NCBI GenBank assembly: GCA_020634575.1
Contig: JACKBM010000026.1
Location: 1-64,000 of the forward strand
DNA length: 64,000 nt
Reading direction: 5' to 3'
Origin: Ardenticatenales bacterium
GTDB lineage: Bacteria; Chloroflexota; Anaerolineae; Promineifilales; Promineifilaceae
Of this stretch, positions 10,249 to 19,516 are shown piece after piece (positions within the stretch are counted from its first letter, which is position 1; each line of letters opens with the position of its first letter). The translations under genes and the position numbers were made by a program. The notes beneath the pieces were generated by a model. The model had not been told where the DNA came from. It saw nothing but the letters and a program-made list of their open reading frames with translations, and searched no databases.

Positions 10249-10813
10249 TTCACGCATTTTACTGATCCGGCATTCACAATCGGCGCTGGATCTGAACCGG
10301 CCGGCGGCTGAGTGGCCACTCAGCCTGACCGGCCGGTCCCGCGCCACCCAGTTCGCCGCCACCATCGCCAACTACGCCCCCACCTACCTCTACAGCAGCA
10401 GCGAAACCAAAGCCCAGGAAACGGCAGCTCTCATAGCGGCCGCTTTGGACATCCCCACATCGAGTTGGCCTGGCCTGCAGGAGCATGACCGGCGCGAGGT
10501 TACACAGATGCCGGCCGACGAATTTCAGGCAAACGTCAAGGCATTGCTGCAAAAGCCAGGCGAACACGTCTTTGGCGGCGAAACCGGCAGCGAAGTTGTC
10601 AACCGCTTTGAAAAGGCACTGGCCGAGCTGCGCACCCGCCATCCGGGGCAGACTATTGCAGCAGTGAGCCACGGCACGGCCATCACCTTGTTCCTGGCCC
10701 ACCACGGCCTCGTCGACCCGGTGCCATATTGGCAAGAATTGCGTCAGCCGGCCCTGATCGTGCTGGCGCCTGATCCCTGGCGGCTGCTGGCGACCATTAA
10801 TCCGCAATGGTAA
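10241..10813 (+). CDS. Histidine phosphatase family protein (phosphoglycerate mutase-like)
   Basis: The N-terminal motif RILLIRHSQSAL carries the catalytic RHx of the histidine phosphatase clan. A second motif VSHGTAITLFL holds the second catalytic His. A GTG at 10241 gives a start just before the first strand and overlaps the previous gene by eight bases; a TTG at 10223 is also possible. At 190 residues it resembles alpha-ribazole phosphatase, SixA and broad-specificity phosphatases. The substrate cannot be deduced. Confidence 0.8.
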   Translation: MADSRILLIRHSQSALDLNRPAAEWPLSLTGRSRATQFAATIANYAPTYLYSSSETKAQETAALIAAALDIPTSSWPGLQEHDRREVTQMPADEFQANVKALLQKPGEHVFGGETGSEVVNRFEKALAELRTRHPGQTIAAVSHGTAITLFLAHHGLVDPVPYWQELRQPALIVLAPDPWRLLATINPQW

Positions 10814-10826
10814 TGGCCAACCGGCA

Positions 10827-10835
10827 TGTTATAAT
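10827..10835 (+). promoter_or_regulatory. Extended -10 promoter for P5C dehydrogenase gene
   Basis: TGTTATAAT forms a TGn extended -10 element about 70 bases before the ATG, in the short gap after the phosphatase gene. No good -35 box is present, as expected for an extended -10 promoter. Confidence 0.5.
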
Positions 10836-10904
10836 CAGCCGCGCCCGGGGCAACCCCCTGTCAACCCAAATTAACGAATACCCACACCCCCTGGAGGATT
10901 TCCG

Positions 10905-12470
10905 ATGAGCGAGCGGGAAAAGATCAAGATCACCTACTCGACCCTGGCGTCACCCAACCCGAAACTCGACCAATATTATGACGAGGAAGTCGCCGCCGCG
11001 CGGGCCAATGCCGGCCAAACATATCCGATGTATATCGACGGCGAATGGGTCAGCAGCGAGAAGACGTTTGCCAAAGTGAGCCCAATCGATCTGAATCTGA
11101 CCATCGGCCACTTCGCCGCCGGCGGCAAGACCGAAATTGACCGGGCCGTGGCCGCTGCTCGCCGCGCCTTCCCCGCCTGGCGAGCCATGCCCTGGCAGGA
11201 GCGTAATGCCCTGCTACGCAAAGCGGCTGACCTGATCAGCGACCGCTTGTTTGAGATAGGCGCCGTCGTCAGCCTCGAGATCGGCAAGAACCGGCTGGAG
11301 GCATTGGGTGATGTCGAGGAGTCGGCTGATCTGATCCGCTACTGCCTGGATTCGATGGCTGCGAACGACGGTTTCAGCAAACCGTTGTTGCAGGAATCGC
11401 CCCGGCATCATAATCGCAGTGTGCTGAAGCCGCATGGTGTCTGGGGCGTGATCGCGCCGTTTAACTTCCCGGCAGCGCTCTCAGCCGGACCGGCCGGTGC
11501 CGCCCTCACCGCCGGCAACACCGTCGTCCTCAAGCCAGCCGACGATGCGCCGTTGACCAGTTACCTTATCGCCCAATGTTTCCACGATGCGGGCTTACCG
11601 GCCGGTGTCTTCAACATGGTTCTCGGCAGCGACGAACCGGGCAAAGCACTGGTGGCCAACCCCGATGTTGATGGCATCACGTTTACGGGCAGCTACGATG
11701 TGGGCATGAGCATCATCCGCCAATTTGCCGCCGGCGGCGCCTACCCGCGCCCGGTTATCGCCGAGATGGGCGGCAAAAACCCGACCATCATCACGCGCAA
11801 GGCTGATCTGGAAACGGCGGCCACTGGCGTCATGCGTTCCGCTTTTGGCCTGACCGGTCAAAAATGCTCCGCCTGTTCGCGAGTTTTTGTGGATAACGCG
11901 GTGAAAGATGAGTTTATCGCAAGATTGGTCGCGCTGACTAAAGAAAAAATCACCGTGGGTGACCCGACCGAGAAGCAGAACTACATGGGCCCCATCATCA
12001 ACGGCGACGCCTACAACGCTTACAAGAAATACGCCGCCGATCTGCGCGCGGCCGGGACGGTGTTGACTGGCGCGGAAACCATTGAAGAAAACGGCTACTT
12101 CGTGGCCCCCACCATCGTCACCGACCTGCCGGCCGATCATTATCTCTGGACGCACGAGATGTTCGCCCCAGTCGTCTGCATCGACGGCTTTGACGACAAA
12201 GATGAGGCGATGGCCCGGGCCAACGCCATTGATCTGGGGCTAACAGCCGGCTTCTTCGGCGAGGCGCCGGACGAGGTGAACTGGTTCCTCGACAACATCG
12301 AGGCAGGCACGTTGTATGTCAACCGGGCCACCGGCGCCACAACCGGGGCCTGGCCCGGCTACCAATCATTTGGCGGCTGGAAGGGCAGCAGCGGCACCGC
12401 CAAGGCGGCGGGCAGCTTCTACTATTTGCCGCAGTACATGAAAGAACAGAGCCACACCGTGGTTGACTGA
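10905..12470 (+). CDS. Aldehyde dehydrogenase, 1-pyrroline-5-carboxylate dehydrogenase type
   Basis: 521 aa, preceded by GGAGG at a good distance. Aldehyde dehydrogenase hallmarks are FNFPAALSAGPAGAAL (cofactor region), FTGSYDVG, the general base Glu in AEMGGKNP and the nucleophile Cys in GLTGQKCSACSR. The N-terminal 60 residues and the GQKCSA motif fit the P5C dehydrogenase (RocA/PruA) branch, which oxidises glutamate semialdehyde to glutamate with NAD+ in proline catabolism. No proline dehydrogenase is adjacent, so another semialdehyde is possible. The gene stands alone with its own promoter and terminator. Confidence 0.85.
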   Translation: MSEREKIKITYSTLASPNPKLDQYYDEEVAAARANAGQTYPMYIDGEWVSSEKTFAKVSPIDLNLTIGHFAAGGKTEIDRAVAAARRAFPAWRAMPWQERNALLRKAADLISDRLFEIGAVVSLEIGKNRLEALGDVEESADLIRYCLDSMAANDGFSKPLLQESPRHHNRSVLKPHGVWGVIAPFNFPAALSAGPAGAALTAGNTVVLKPADDAPLTSYLIAQCFHDAGLPAGVFNMVLGSDEPGKALVANPDVDGITFTGSYDVGMSIIRQFAAGGAYPRPVIAEMGGKNPTIITRKADLETAATGVMRSAFGLTGQKCSACSRVFVDNAVKDEFIARLVALTKEKITVGDPTEKQNYMGPIINGDAYNAYKKYAADLRAAGTVLTGAETIEENGYFVAPTIVTDLPADHYLWTHEMFAPVVCIDGFDDKDEAMARANAIDLGLTAGFFGEAPDEVNWFLDNIEAGTLYVNRATGATTGAWPGYQSFGGWKGSSGTAKAAGSFYYLPQYMKEQSHTVVD

Positions 12471-12476
12471 TGACTT

Positions 12477-12512
12477 ACCGGCCGGTGTCAGGGATGATAC
12501 CGGCCGGTTTTT
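12477..12512 (+). terminator. Rho-independent terminator built from two ACCGGCCGGT copies
   Basis: Two copies of the palindrome, at 12477 and 12499, can pair with each other as a 10-bp GC-rich stem around a 12-base loop. A run of five T follows. It lies six bases after the dehydrogenase stop. Confidence 0.75.
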
Positions 12513-12609
12513 CCCACTATAGTACCATTTAGACAACCTCATACCGCCCGTTACAATGCGTCATAGGAGCAGCCAGCAGTTGGCTACTGACGTCTAGTAT
12601 TGGGTATTT

Positions 12610-14043
12610 ATGTTGGCAGCAACAGTTAGCTTTTTCGGTCTGCCGGACCGCTATGACGACGCGCAGAGACGGCCCGCGCGCATCCTCAATACCATGCTGC
12701 TGATTCAGGGCATCGCCGTCAGCCTTATCCTCATCATTTTCCCCATTGCCGATATCAGCCATTTTGGTGACCCGGCTATGAACGCCATTACGGTCGACCT
12801 GTTTGTCTACGTATGTGCCAAGATTCTCTTGAATAGAGGCAAGCTGCGGCTGGCTGCTATCCTGATGCTGGTCATGCAGGGGCTGAATCTTACCGGCGCC
12901 ATCTGGGTCGAAACGGGGCTGCGGGACATGAAGGTAGCGGCCCTTCTGGGTCTGATCGCCATGGCTGGCCTGATCTTGAGCCGCCGCGACACCATTTTTG
13001 TGGGCCTGTTTACCATCATCATCGTGACACTGCTCTACCTGTCAGAGTTGAGCGGTGTTCGGATCCGGGAATCGTCTGACCTGATTAAGATAGGCGACCT
13101 GGCGGTCCTGGTTTCGCTGACTGTCATCATCAGCGCCCTGATGTTTGTGGCATCCACCTACATCAGCCGAGATCTGGATTCAATCCTGGTCAGTGAGCGG
13201 CAGATTGTGCAGGATAACAGGCGCCTGGCTGAGGAGATTCGCATCCAGCAGATCGCCGAGCAAGAGCTACGCGAAATCAACAATAATCTCTCGCAAACAA
13301 AAAAGGGGCTGGAAGATAACGTGCGCCGCCGGACCCGCGACCTGGCCCGGACCAATAGGGACCGGGAAACCCTGTTACAGGTTACCTCGCTGGACTTAAA
13401 ACAGCCGCTCAATCAGATCCGCCAGCAATCGCGCCAGGCGCTGGCGCTGGCGGGGGAACCGGCCGGATCCCCCGCGCACGGTTACCTGGAACGGGTGGTA
13501 CGCGCGGCCGATCGGATGGACCAGCTACTAAACGATGTGGTCAAACTTGTTGAGGTCCAACAACTTGACAGCGTGCCCACCATTACCGATTTGAACACCA
13601 TCGCCGCCCACGTGCTTGAACGGCTTGAAGCCCAGATTGAAGCCAGCCGCGCCAACATTGTCGTCGACACGCATCTACCCAAGCTCTATGTTGACCAGCT
13701 ATGGGCCAGCGAAGCGCTGTTCAACCTGGTTGGCAATGCCTTGAAATATCATCAGCCTGAGCAAGCGCCAGACATTCTTATCCAGCGTTATGAGGATGAC
13801 AGTGGACTGGGCATCGCCGTTCTGGATCGAGGCCCCGGCGTGGCCGAGGAGTATCGCGAGCGCATTTTCGAATTGTTCAAACGGACCGTCAATCGGGAAG
13901 TTGCCGGCACGGGGGCGGGACTGGCCATTGTGCGCCAGATCGCCAATCGCCACGGCGGCCGGGCCTGGGTGGAAGACCGACCCGGCGGCGGCGCCAGTTT
14001 CTGCCTGACATTCGGGCCAGCATCCAGAGTAGCGAACGAATGA
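12610..14043 (+). CDS. Membrane histidine kinase lacking the phospho-acceptor histidine
   Basis: 477 aa. About six membrane helices occupy residues 25-190, followed by a coiled coil and a HisKA-like dimerisation domain. The H-box reads TSLDLKQPL where the two neighbouring paralogues read SHDL[RK]EPL, so both the phosphorylated His (position 261 is Leu) and the following Glu are lost. The ATPase domain is intact: N box NLVGNALKY, G1 DRGPG, F box FELF and G2 GTGAGLAI. It could therefore bind ATP but not autophosphorylate in the usual way. It overlaps the next kinase (ATGA), whose defects are the opposite. A joint active site is the obvious inference. Confidence 0.88.
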   Translation: MLAATVSFFGLPDRYDDAQRRPARILNTMLLIQGIAVSLILIIFPIADISHFGDPAMNAITVDLFVYVCAKILLNRGKLRLAAILMLVMQGLNLTGAIWVETGLRDMKVAALLGLIAMAGLILSRRDTIFVGLFTIIIVTLLYLSELSGVRIRESSDLIKIGDLAVLVSLTVIISALMFVASTYISRDLDSILVSERQIVQDNRRLAEEIRIQQIAEQELREINNNLSQTKKGLEDNVRRRTRDLARTNRDRETLLQVTSLDLKQPLNQIRQQSRQALALAGEPAGSPAHGYLERVVRAADRMDQLLNDVVKLVEVQQLDSVPTITDLNTIAAHVLERLEAQIEASRANIVVDTHLPKLYVDQLWASEALFNLVGNALKYHQPEQAPDILIQRYEDDSGLGIAVLDRGPGVAEEYRERIFELFKRTVNREVAGTGAGLAIVRQIANRHGGRAWVEDRPGGGASFCLTFGPASRVANE

Positions 14044-15473
14044 CACCGCAGCTTGATGCAACCCCACAACGCTACCGCCTATCAGATTTTGGCCCACAAC
14101 TGACATGGCGCACGCTCTATGTGATCCTCATTTTGCTTACCGCTGGTCTGGTTGCTAGTCTGCTATTACATGAGCCACGCATCGCGTTGCGCATGGCGCT
14201 GACCTTACTGCTATTCCTCATCGGTACAGCCCTCGTGTATTTCGCCATGCGGCGACAGAACAACCGGCTGGCCAACCGAATCATCGTCGGCACAGTCTGG
14301 TTCGCGACCTTGCTGCAAATTATCTATACCGGTACTTTCCATCGCGGCCAGGGCGCCTTTTTTATCGTCGTCCTGATTCTGGCCACGATTTTGCTGGGCC
14401 GGACCGGCACAATCGTCGTCGGCGCTATGTCTGTGGGCGGACTTCTCTTTGGCTATTACTGGGGCATTAACGAAATTGCCAACTGGAACGTGGTGCCGAA
14501 CAGCCTGACGATGGATTATTTGACGCTGCTCATCTTGTTTGTCATGATGGTTTATATCGTCCAATACATGGTACAGGTGATGCAGCGAACCTTTCAGGGG
14601 GCCCAGGACCAGCAGCAGAAGATGCTCCAGGAACAGCAACGTTTAACAGAGCAAATCCTCATGCGCCGGCAGACGGAGCGCTCACTGCATGAAGCTAATG
14701 ACGAGTTGCAGGCCAGCCAGAAGGTGCTGGAGGAACGCGTCCAGCAACGCACCGAGGAGTTGGCCCAGGCCAACCAGGATCTGGAAACCCTACTCTATGT
14801 CACCTCACATGATCTGCGCGAACCGCTAAGGGCCATCCAGAATTTCTCGCAACTGGTGCTGCGCCGCTATAAGGCAGACCTGGGCTCAACGGGCTGCGAC
14901 AGCCTGGAAGAAGTCATCAGTTCCGCTAATCAGCTTGACAGTGTCATTGAAGAGATTTTGCTGCTATCTCGGGCGCAGCGGCTCGTGACGCCGTCGGAAT
15001 GGGTTGCGGCCACAGAAATAGTCAATGAAGTGCTCCGACGTCTGGAAGCCCAGATAAACAGGGGCGCGGTCAAGGTAACGGTTGGGTCGCCGCTGCCGCA
15101 GCTCTTTGCCGATCCGCAATGGCTGGTTGAGGGGCTGTTTCAGCTGCTGCGCAACATTTTGTTCCTGACGCAGGCTGATGAGGCCGTTCATTTTGAATTT
15201 AAGGGTGCGCAGGGACCGGCCGGTCCCCAACTCATTATCGAACTGGCGGACATGCATTTCTCACAAGCCCAACGGCAATCACTTTTTCAATTGGTTGGGC
15301 AACAAGAGGCCACTCCGGCGGCCAGGCCTGGAAGCACGCTCACCCTCATCGACCAGATCATGCAGAAACATGGTGGCTCTGCCCAGATCCAGACCAACCG
15401 GACAGCGGACATTGCCATCGTTCTAACATTTGATCCACGCGAAGAGCAGGCAACTCTGGCTATGCCGGTCTAG
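14040..15473 (+). CDS. Membrane histidine kinase with His but degenerate ATPase domain
   Basis: 477 aa with about six N-terminal membrane helices, a coiled coil and a HisKA domain with intact TSHDLREPL (His257). The C-terminal ATPase domain is recognisable by position but has lost its nucleotide motifs. The G1 box that reads ADRGPG in the third kinase reads ADMHFS here, the G2 box GTGAGL is replaced by RPGSTL, and the N box lacks its usual Lys/Tyr (LLRNILFLT). It should accept phosphate but not make it. The start overlaps the stop of the previous kinase gene, favouring equimolar synthesis and heterodimers. Confidence 0.88.
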   Translation: MTPQLDATPQRYRLSDFGPQLTWRTLYVILILLTAGLVASLLLHEPRIALRMALTLLLFLIGTALVYFAMRRQNNRLANRIIVGTVWFATLLQIIYTGTFHRGQGAFFIVVLILATILLGRTGTIVVGAMSVGGLLFGYYWGINEIANWNVVPNSLTMDYLTLLILFVMMVYIVQYMVQVMQRTFQGAQDQQQKMLQEQQRLTEQILMRRQTERSLHEANDELQASQKVLEERVQQRTEELAQANQDLETLLYVTSHDLREPLRAIQNFSQLVLRRYKADLGSTGCDSLEEVISSANQLDSVIEEILLLSRAQRLVTPSEWVAATEIVNEVLRRLEAQINRGAVKVTVGSPLPQLFADPQWLVEGLFQLLRNILFLTQADEAVHFEFKGAQGPAGPQLIIELADMHFSQAQRQSLFQLVGQQEATPAARPGSTLTLIDQIMQKHGGSAQIQTNRTADIAIVLTFDPREEQATLAMPV

Positions 15474-15576
15474 GCTTTGCCATTTTTTCACGTGAGATTA
15501 TGGTAACAATATGCGAAAATAAGCAGCGAGGAATTGGCTTGCGCCCTGGCTGTTACCAGCAGCAAAGGACCAGAGT

Positions 15577-17103
15577 TTGTTAGCATCGATCTTCAACTGG
15601 CTACGGCCGCCCCAATATGCCGACCCAAGAATCAATCGTCAGGCCAGGCTGTTGAATCACATCCTGTGGGCTGCCTTGATCACTGTCCTGGGTTACACGC
15701 TCTGTGTCCCGCTTATCCTGGCAGATGCCGCGTATACAACGTATTCTCTCGTCCCAATCCTCGGTCTCATTTTGCTGCTTATCGCCATCTTCCGGCGTGG
15801 CTATGTCATCCCGGTGGCACTCATTTTCATCGTAGCCGGCTGGTTGATAATTACTTATGGCATGATCGCTTTTGGCGGTATCCGTAGCGCCAGTTTCAAC
15901 AGCTATTTTGTCCTTGTCATGTTGGCCGGCCTCCTACTGGGTCAGCGGGCCGGCATTGCGGCCGCCGTCATCGCCATTACGAGCAGCATTGTCGTTTTAT
16001 GGATGGAACTCAATGGCATTTTACCGGCACCGCTTTCCCCCGATTCACTGACCAGCTACTGGTTCGCCCAGGCTGCCAATCTGATCCTCCTGGTCGTCCT
16101 GCTGGGGCTGGCCATCAGTGCCCTGGATACGGCAGCAACGACAGCGGAAGAGCACAAAAATGCGCTGTTACGAAGCAATCGTGAGCTGGAAAGCAGCCAG
16201 AAATCACTCCAGTTGCGCAGCGAGGCAATTGCCATCGCCTATGAAGAGCTGCAGGAAGAGATCAGTGAGCGCCGTCGTGCCGAAACAGCCTTGCGCGCCG
16301 CCAACATCGCGCTGGCTGAAACGCGTGACATCCTGGAACGCCGCGTCAACGAAAGGACCGGCGAGCTAGCCCAGGCGAACGAGGATCTGGAAACATTGCT
16401 TTACGTCATTTCCCATGACCTGAAAGAGCCACTCCGTTCCGTCCACAACTTCTCACGCCTTCTGGCCACGCGCTACGAAGCAGACCTGGATGAACGGGGG
16501 CAGGATTACATTCGCCGCACAGTCCGCGCCGCTGACCGTTTGCAGACTTTGCTGGAAGATGTCCTGACCCTCTCGCGGGTACGACGCTCCCAGGAAATGC
16601 GTCAGCTTGTACCAGCCCGGCAGCTCGTCGATCAAGCCCATGAGCGCCTTGAATATCTCATCGCCACCAGTGGCGCCGAAATCGAGATCGCCGATGCCCT
16701 GCCAGAGCTGTACGTCAATCCGACATGGGCCACACAGGCCATTTACAATCTTTTACATAATGCCCTAAAATACCGCCAAAATGGGGAGCCACCGGCAATC
16801 ACCGTTTCGGGTTACGAAAATGAGTCTGTAGCGGGCCTGGCCATAGCAGACCGCGGCCCCGGCATTGCGCCGGAACACCGGGAACGGATTTTTCAGCTTT
16901 TTCAGCGCGCTGTGGGGCGCGAGATAGAGGGAACCGGCGCTGGTCTGGCCATTACCAGACAAATTGCTCAGCGCCATGCTGGCCGCACCTGGGTTGACGC
17001 TCGCCCTGAAGGGGGCTCTATCTTCTATATTACCTTTGGCAAGGCAATAAGAGATGATCAGATCGATACACGAGTCAATGACAATGGAAATTCTACTGGT
17101 TGA
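15577..17103 (+). CDS. Membrane sensor histidine kinase, complete
   Basis: 508 aa from a TTG start seven bases after AAAGGA. Membrane helices span about residues 28-185, followed by a long coiled coil, a HisKA domain with SHDLKEPL (His280) and a complete ATPase domain (NLLHNALKY, DRGPG, FQLF, GTGAGLAI). It is a close paralogue of the two upstream kinases and the only one of the three with all motifs. The 3' end overlaps the following receiver gene, its probable target. Confidence 0.88.
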   Translation: MLASIFNWLRPPQYADPRINRQARLLNHILWAALITVLGYTLCVPLILADAAYTTYSLVPILGLILLLIAIFRRGYVIPVALIFIVAGWLIITYGMIAFGGIRSASFNSYFVLVMLAGLLLGQRAGIAAAVIAITSSIVVLWMELNGILPAPLSPDSLTSYWFAQAANLILLVVLLGLAISALDTAATTAEEHKNALLRSNRELESSQKSLQLRSEAIAIAYEELQEEISERRRAETALRAANIALAETRDILERRVNERTGELAQANEDLETLLYVISHDLKEPLRSVHNFSRLLATRYEADLDERGQDYIRRTVRAADRLQTLLEDVLTLSRVRRSQEMRQLVPARQLVDQAHERLEYLIATSGAEIEIADALPELYVNPTWATQAIYNLLHNALKYRQNGEPPAITVSGYENESVAGLAIADRGPGIAPEHRERIFQLFQRAVGREIEGTGAGLAITRQIAQRHAGRTWVDARPEGGSIFYITFGKAIRDDQIDTRVNDNGNSTG

Positions 17104-17506
17104 AGACAACGATGATGATATCGTCATGACAATGGAATCCTTTGCTGAGGCAAACATCATCAATAAGATCAATGTGGTGCGGGATGGTGAAGAAGCCCTG
17201 AACTACCTGCGCAAGCAAGGGTCGTACGAAGGCGTAGCCACACCAGGCCTCATCCTCATGGACATCAACATGCCCAAGAAAAACGGCTTTGAAGTCCTGG
17301 CCGAGCTTAAGGCAGAACCGTCACTTTGCCATATTCCGGTTGTCATCCTTACCACCAGTCAGCGCGAAGAAGATATCGTCAAATCATTTGCCGCCGGTGC
17401 TTGCTCATACATTCCCAAACCGGTTGGCTTTGATAATTTCATTGAGGTTGCTCGACAATTTTCGATGTATTGGGAGCTGGTCAGTCGCGTGCCTTCCTCG
17501 AATTAA
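17078..17506 (+). CDS. Single-domain response regulator (Rcp1-like receiver)
   Basis: A stand-alone receiver of about 142 aa: acidic pair in LLVEDNDDD, phospho-acceptor Asp in LILMDINMPKKNG, Thr in VVILTTSQ and Lys in SYIPKPVGF. The extended spacing is that of Rcp1-type receivers that pair with phytochrome-like kinases. The start is uncertain (ATG at 17054, 17078 or 17084), and all of them lie inside the previous kinase gene. With no output domain it probably passes phosphate on or acts by protein contact. Confidence 0.85.
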   Translation: MTMEILLVEDNDDDIVMTMESFAEANIINKINVVRDGEEALNYLRKQGSYEGVATPGLILMDINMPKKNGFEVLAELKAEPSLCHIPVVILTTSQREEDIVKSFAAGACSYIPKPVGFDNFIEVARQFSMYWELVSRVPSSN

Positions 17507-17544
17507 TCGGGCCCGCCACAGAGGCAACCAGAGCGTTACATTTT

Positions 17545-19440
17545 ATGATTCGGATTCTCCTGGTCGAAGACAACGAAGACGATTACATTCTCGTCAGCGA
17601 AGTGTTGTCTGAACAAAACTTCCAGATTGATTGGTGTGGCAGTGCCAGCAGCGCGCGCGTCCAGCTTGTCGCGAATCAGTATGATCTGGTTCTACTGGAT
17701 CACGGCCTGCCGGACACCAATTCGCTCTCCTTCCTGGACGAGATTACGCAAGCCCATGCCCAGTTGCCAGTCGTGATCCTGACCGGTCGGCATGACAAAG
17801 CGCTGGCTGTCTCAGCCATCAAAAAGGGCGCGGCCAGCTACCTTCTTAAGGACGAGATCTTCAGCCACCTGTATCAGACCGTGGTTGATTGCCTGCCAGC
17901 CAGCCCCGCCATCGAGCCGCCGGCCGAGCATCCGGCCGATAACCCCCTCCGCTTTGTCGACACCGCCGAACATATTTACCGGCTGCTGCTCGAAGCAATG
18001 AGCGAAGGCTGCATTGTCATCGGCCGCGATGGCATTATCTCCTTTGTCAATGATGCCATTGGCCACCTGGCGGGCCAGGAATCGCACCTGCTTCTAGGCG
18101 AACACCTGGTCAAAATATTTGCGCCCCCCACACGTAATGCCGTTGAGGAAATCCTGGGAACCGGCAATACCAGCAACTGGGTGCCGGCCTCGCTGGAAGG
18201 CAAGATTCAGCGAGCCGATAAGCAGGAAATCCCGGTGCTCATTTCCATCTACCACCTGGAAGATGAGACCGGCCCTTACCGTGGCGATTGGCTGCTGGTC
18301 CTGACCGATATTTCGCATCAGATCGAGTCGCAGATCGCCCTGGAAAAGAGCCTGAAAGCGGAACAGGAGCAGCGCAGTCGCTTGCATGCCCTGATTGAGT
18401 CAAGCCGGGATGGCATCATTCTTGTCGGCGTGGACCTGAACATCACCGTTATCAACTCGACGGCGCTGGAATTACTGGGATTGCCCGGCGAAAGCGAGCG
18501 TTGGACCGGCCGGTCCTTTGCCTCCCTCAGCCAGGGGCAGCCCCGCGGCGAAAACAATTTCGGCCATACCCTTCACGCCGAGTTCCGCCGCCTGCACGCC
18601 GGCGACGTCACCCCGGGCAAGGGCACCTTCCGCAGCCCCTCGCGCGTCATCGACTGGGCCAGCCTGCCCGTCGACCAGAGCGGCCAATCCTACGGCCGCA
18701 TGTTCCTGCTCCAGGATGTCACCGAGCAGAAACAGCTCGAAGGGATGCGCGAATTACTGACCAATACCATGGTCCACGACCTGCGCAGCCCACTGGCCAC
18801 CATCCATAGTACCCTTGAGTACGTGCTGGAACTGGCTGGTGACGACCTGGCCCGCAATCACCGGCAAATGCTGGATGTTGCCTTCCGCAGTGCCGGCAAA
18901 ATGCTGGACCTGGTCTCCAACATCCTGGAAGTGAGCCGGTTGGAAAGCGGCGAAATGCCCGTTTCACCCTATCCATATCCCGTCGAGTATCTCGTCAATG
19001 CCGCCGTCGAACAGATCCTGCCTCAGGCCATCGCCAAAGAGATCGAGATCATCGTGGAGCGGGCTGAAAAGACGCCCATGGTGCTGGTGGACCAGATCCT
19101 GGTCGAGCGGATCATGCAAAACCTGCTCGACAACGCGATCAAGTTCACGCCCTCAGGGGGCTACATCCAGGTGCGCGTCCGCAAACTTACGGGCAATGAA
19201 GACGAATCGTTTGTGGAAATTGAGGTCTGCGATAGTGGCAATGGCATCCCGGACGAAATTATCGATTCGATCTTCGACAAGTTTGCCACCGGAAATGCTG
19301 AAGAGAGCGGCACTGGTCTCGGTTTGGCCTTCTGCAAGCTGGCCGTATTTGCTTTGGGCGGCGAGATAACCGTCAGAAACCATCCCGAAGGCGGCGCCAT
19401 TTTCCGCTTTACCCTGCCAGCCACCCTGGACAACGAATAG
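17545..19440 (+). CDS. Hybrid receiver-PAS-PAS-histidine kinase
   Basis: 631 aa from ATG 17545, chosen because it begins directly at the receiver (MIRILLVEDNEDDYIL). A frame extension to 17470 would run into the preceding gene. Domain order is receiver (Asp in LVLLDHGLPD), two PAS domains (about residues 150-280 and 295-410), HisKA with MVHDLRSPL and a full ATPase domain (LLDNAIKF, DSGNGIP, GTGLGLAF). There are no membrane segments, so it is a cytoplasmic integrator. It probably receives phosphate from the upstream kinases and signals onward. Confidence 0.87.
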   Translation: MIRILLVEDNEDDYILVSEVLSEQNFQIDWCGSASSARVQLVANQYDLVLLDHGLPDTNSLSFLDEITQAHAQLPVVILTGRHDKALAVSAIKKGAASYLLKDEIFSHLYQTVVDCLPASPAIEPPAEHPADNPLRFVDTAEHIYRLLLEAMSEGCIVIGRDGIISFVNDAIGHLAGQESHLLLGEHLVKIFAPPTRNAVEEILGTGNTSNWVPASLEGKIQRADKQEIPVLISIYHLEDETGPYRGDWLLVLTDISHQIESQIALEKSLKAEQEQRSRLHALIESSRDGIILVGVDLNITVINSTALELLGLPGESERWTGRSFASLSQGQPRGENNFGHTLHAEFRRLHAGDVTPGKGTFRSPSRVIDWASLPVDQSGQSYGRMFLLQDVTEQKQLEGMRELLTNTMVHDLRSPLATIHSTLEYVLELAGDDLARNHRQMLDVAFRSAGKMLDLVSNILEVSRLESGEMPVSPYPYPVEYLVNAAVEQILPQAIAKEIEIIVERAEKTPMVLVDQILVERIMQNLLDNAIKFTPSGGYIQVRVRKLTGNEDESFVEIEVCDSGNGIPDEIIDSIFDKFATGNAEESGTGLGLAFCKLAVFALGGEITVRNHPEGGAIFRFTLPATLDNE

Positions 19441-19516
19441 CCAGTTGGCATCTGCCCACAGTCGTGGCACAATCGCCCCATAGTCAGGCACAATCCAGGC
19501 TTTTGAGGCTTTTTCT

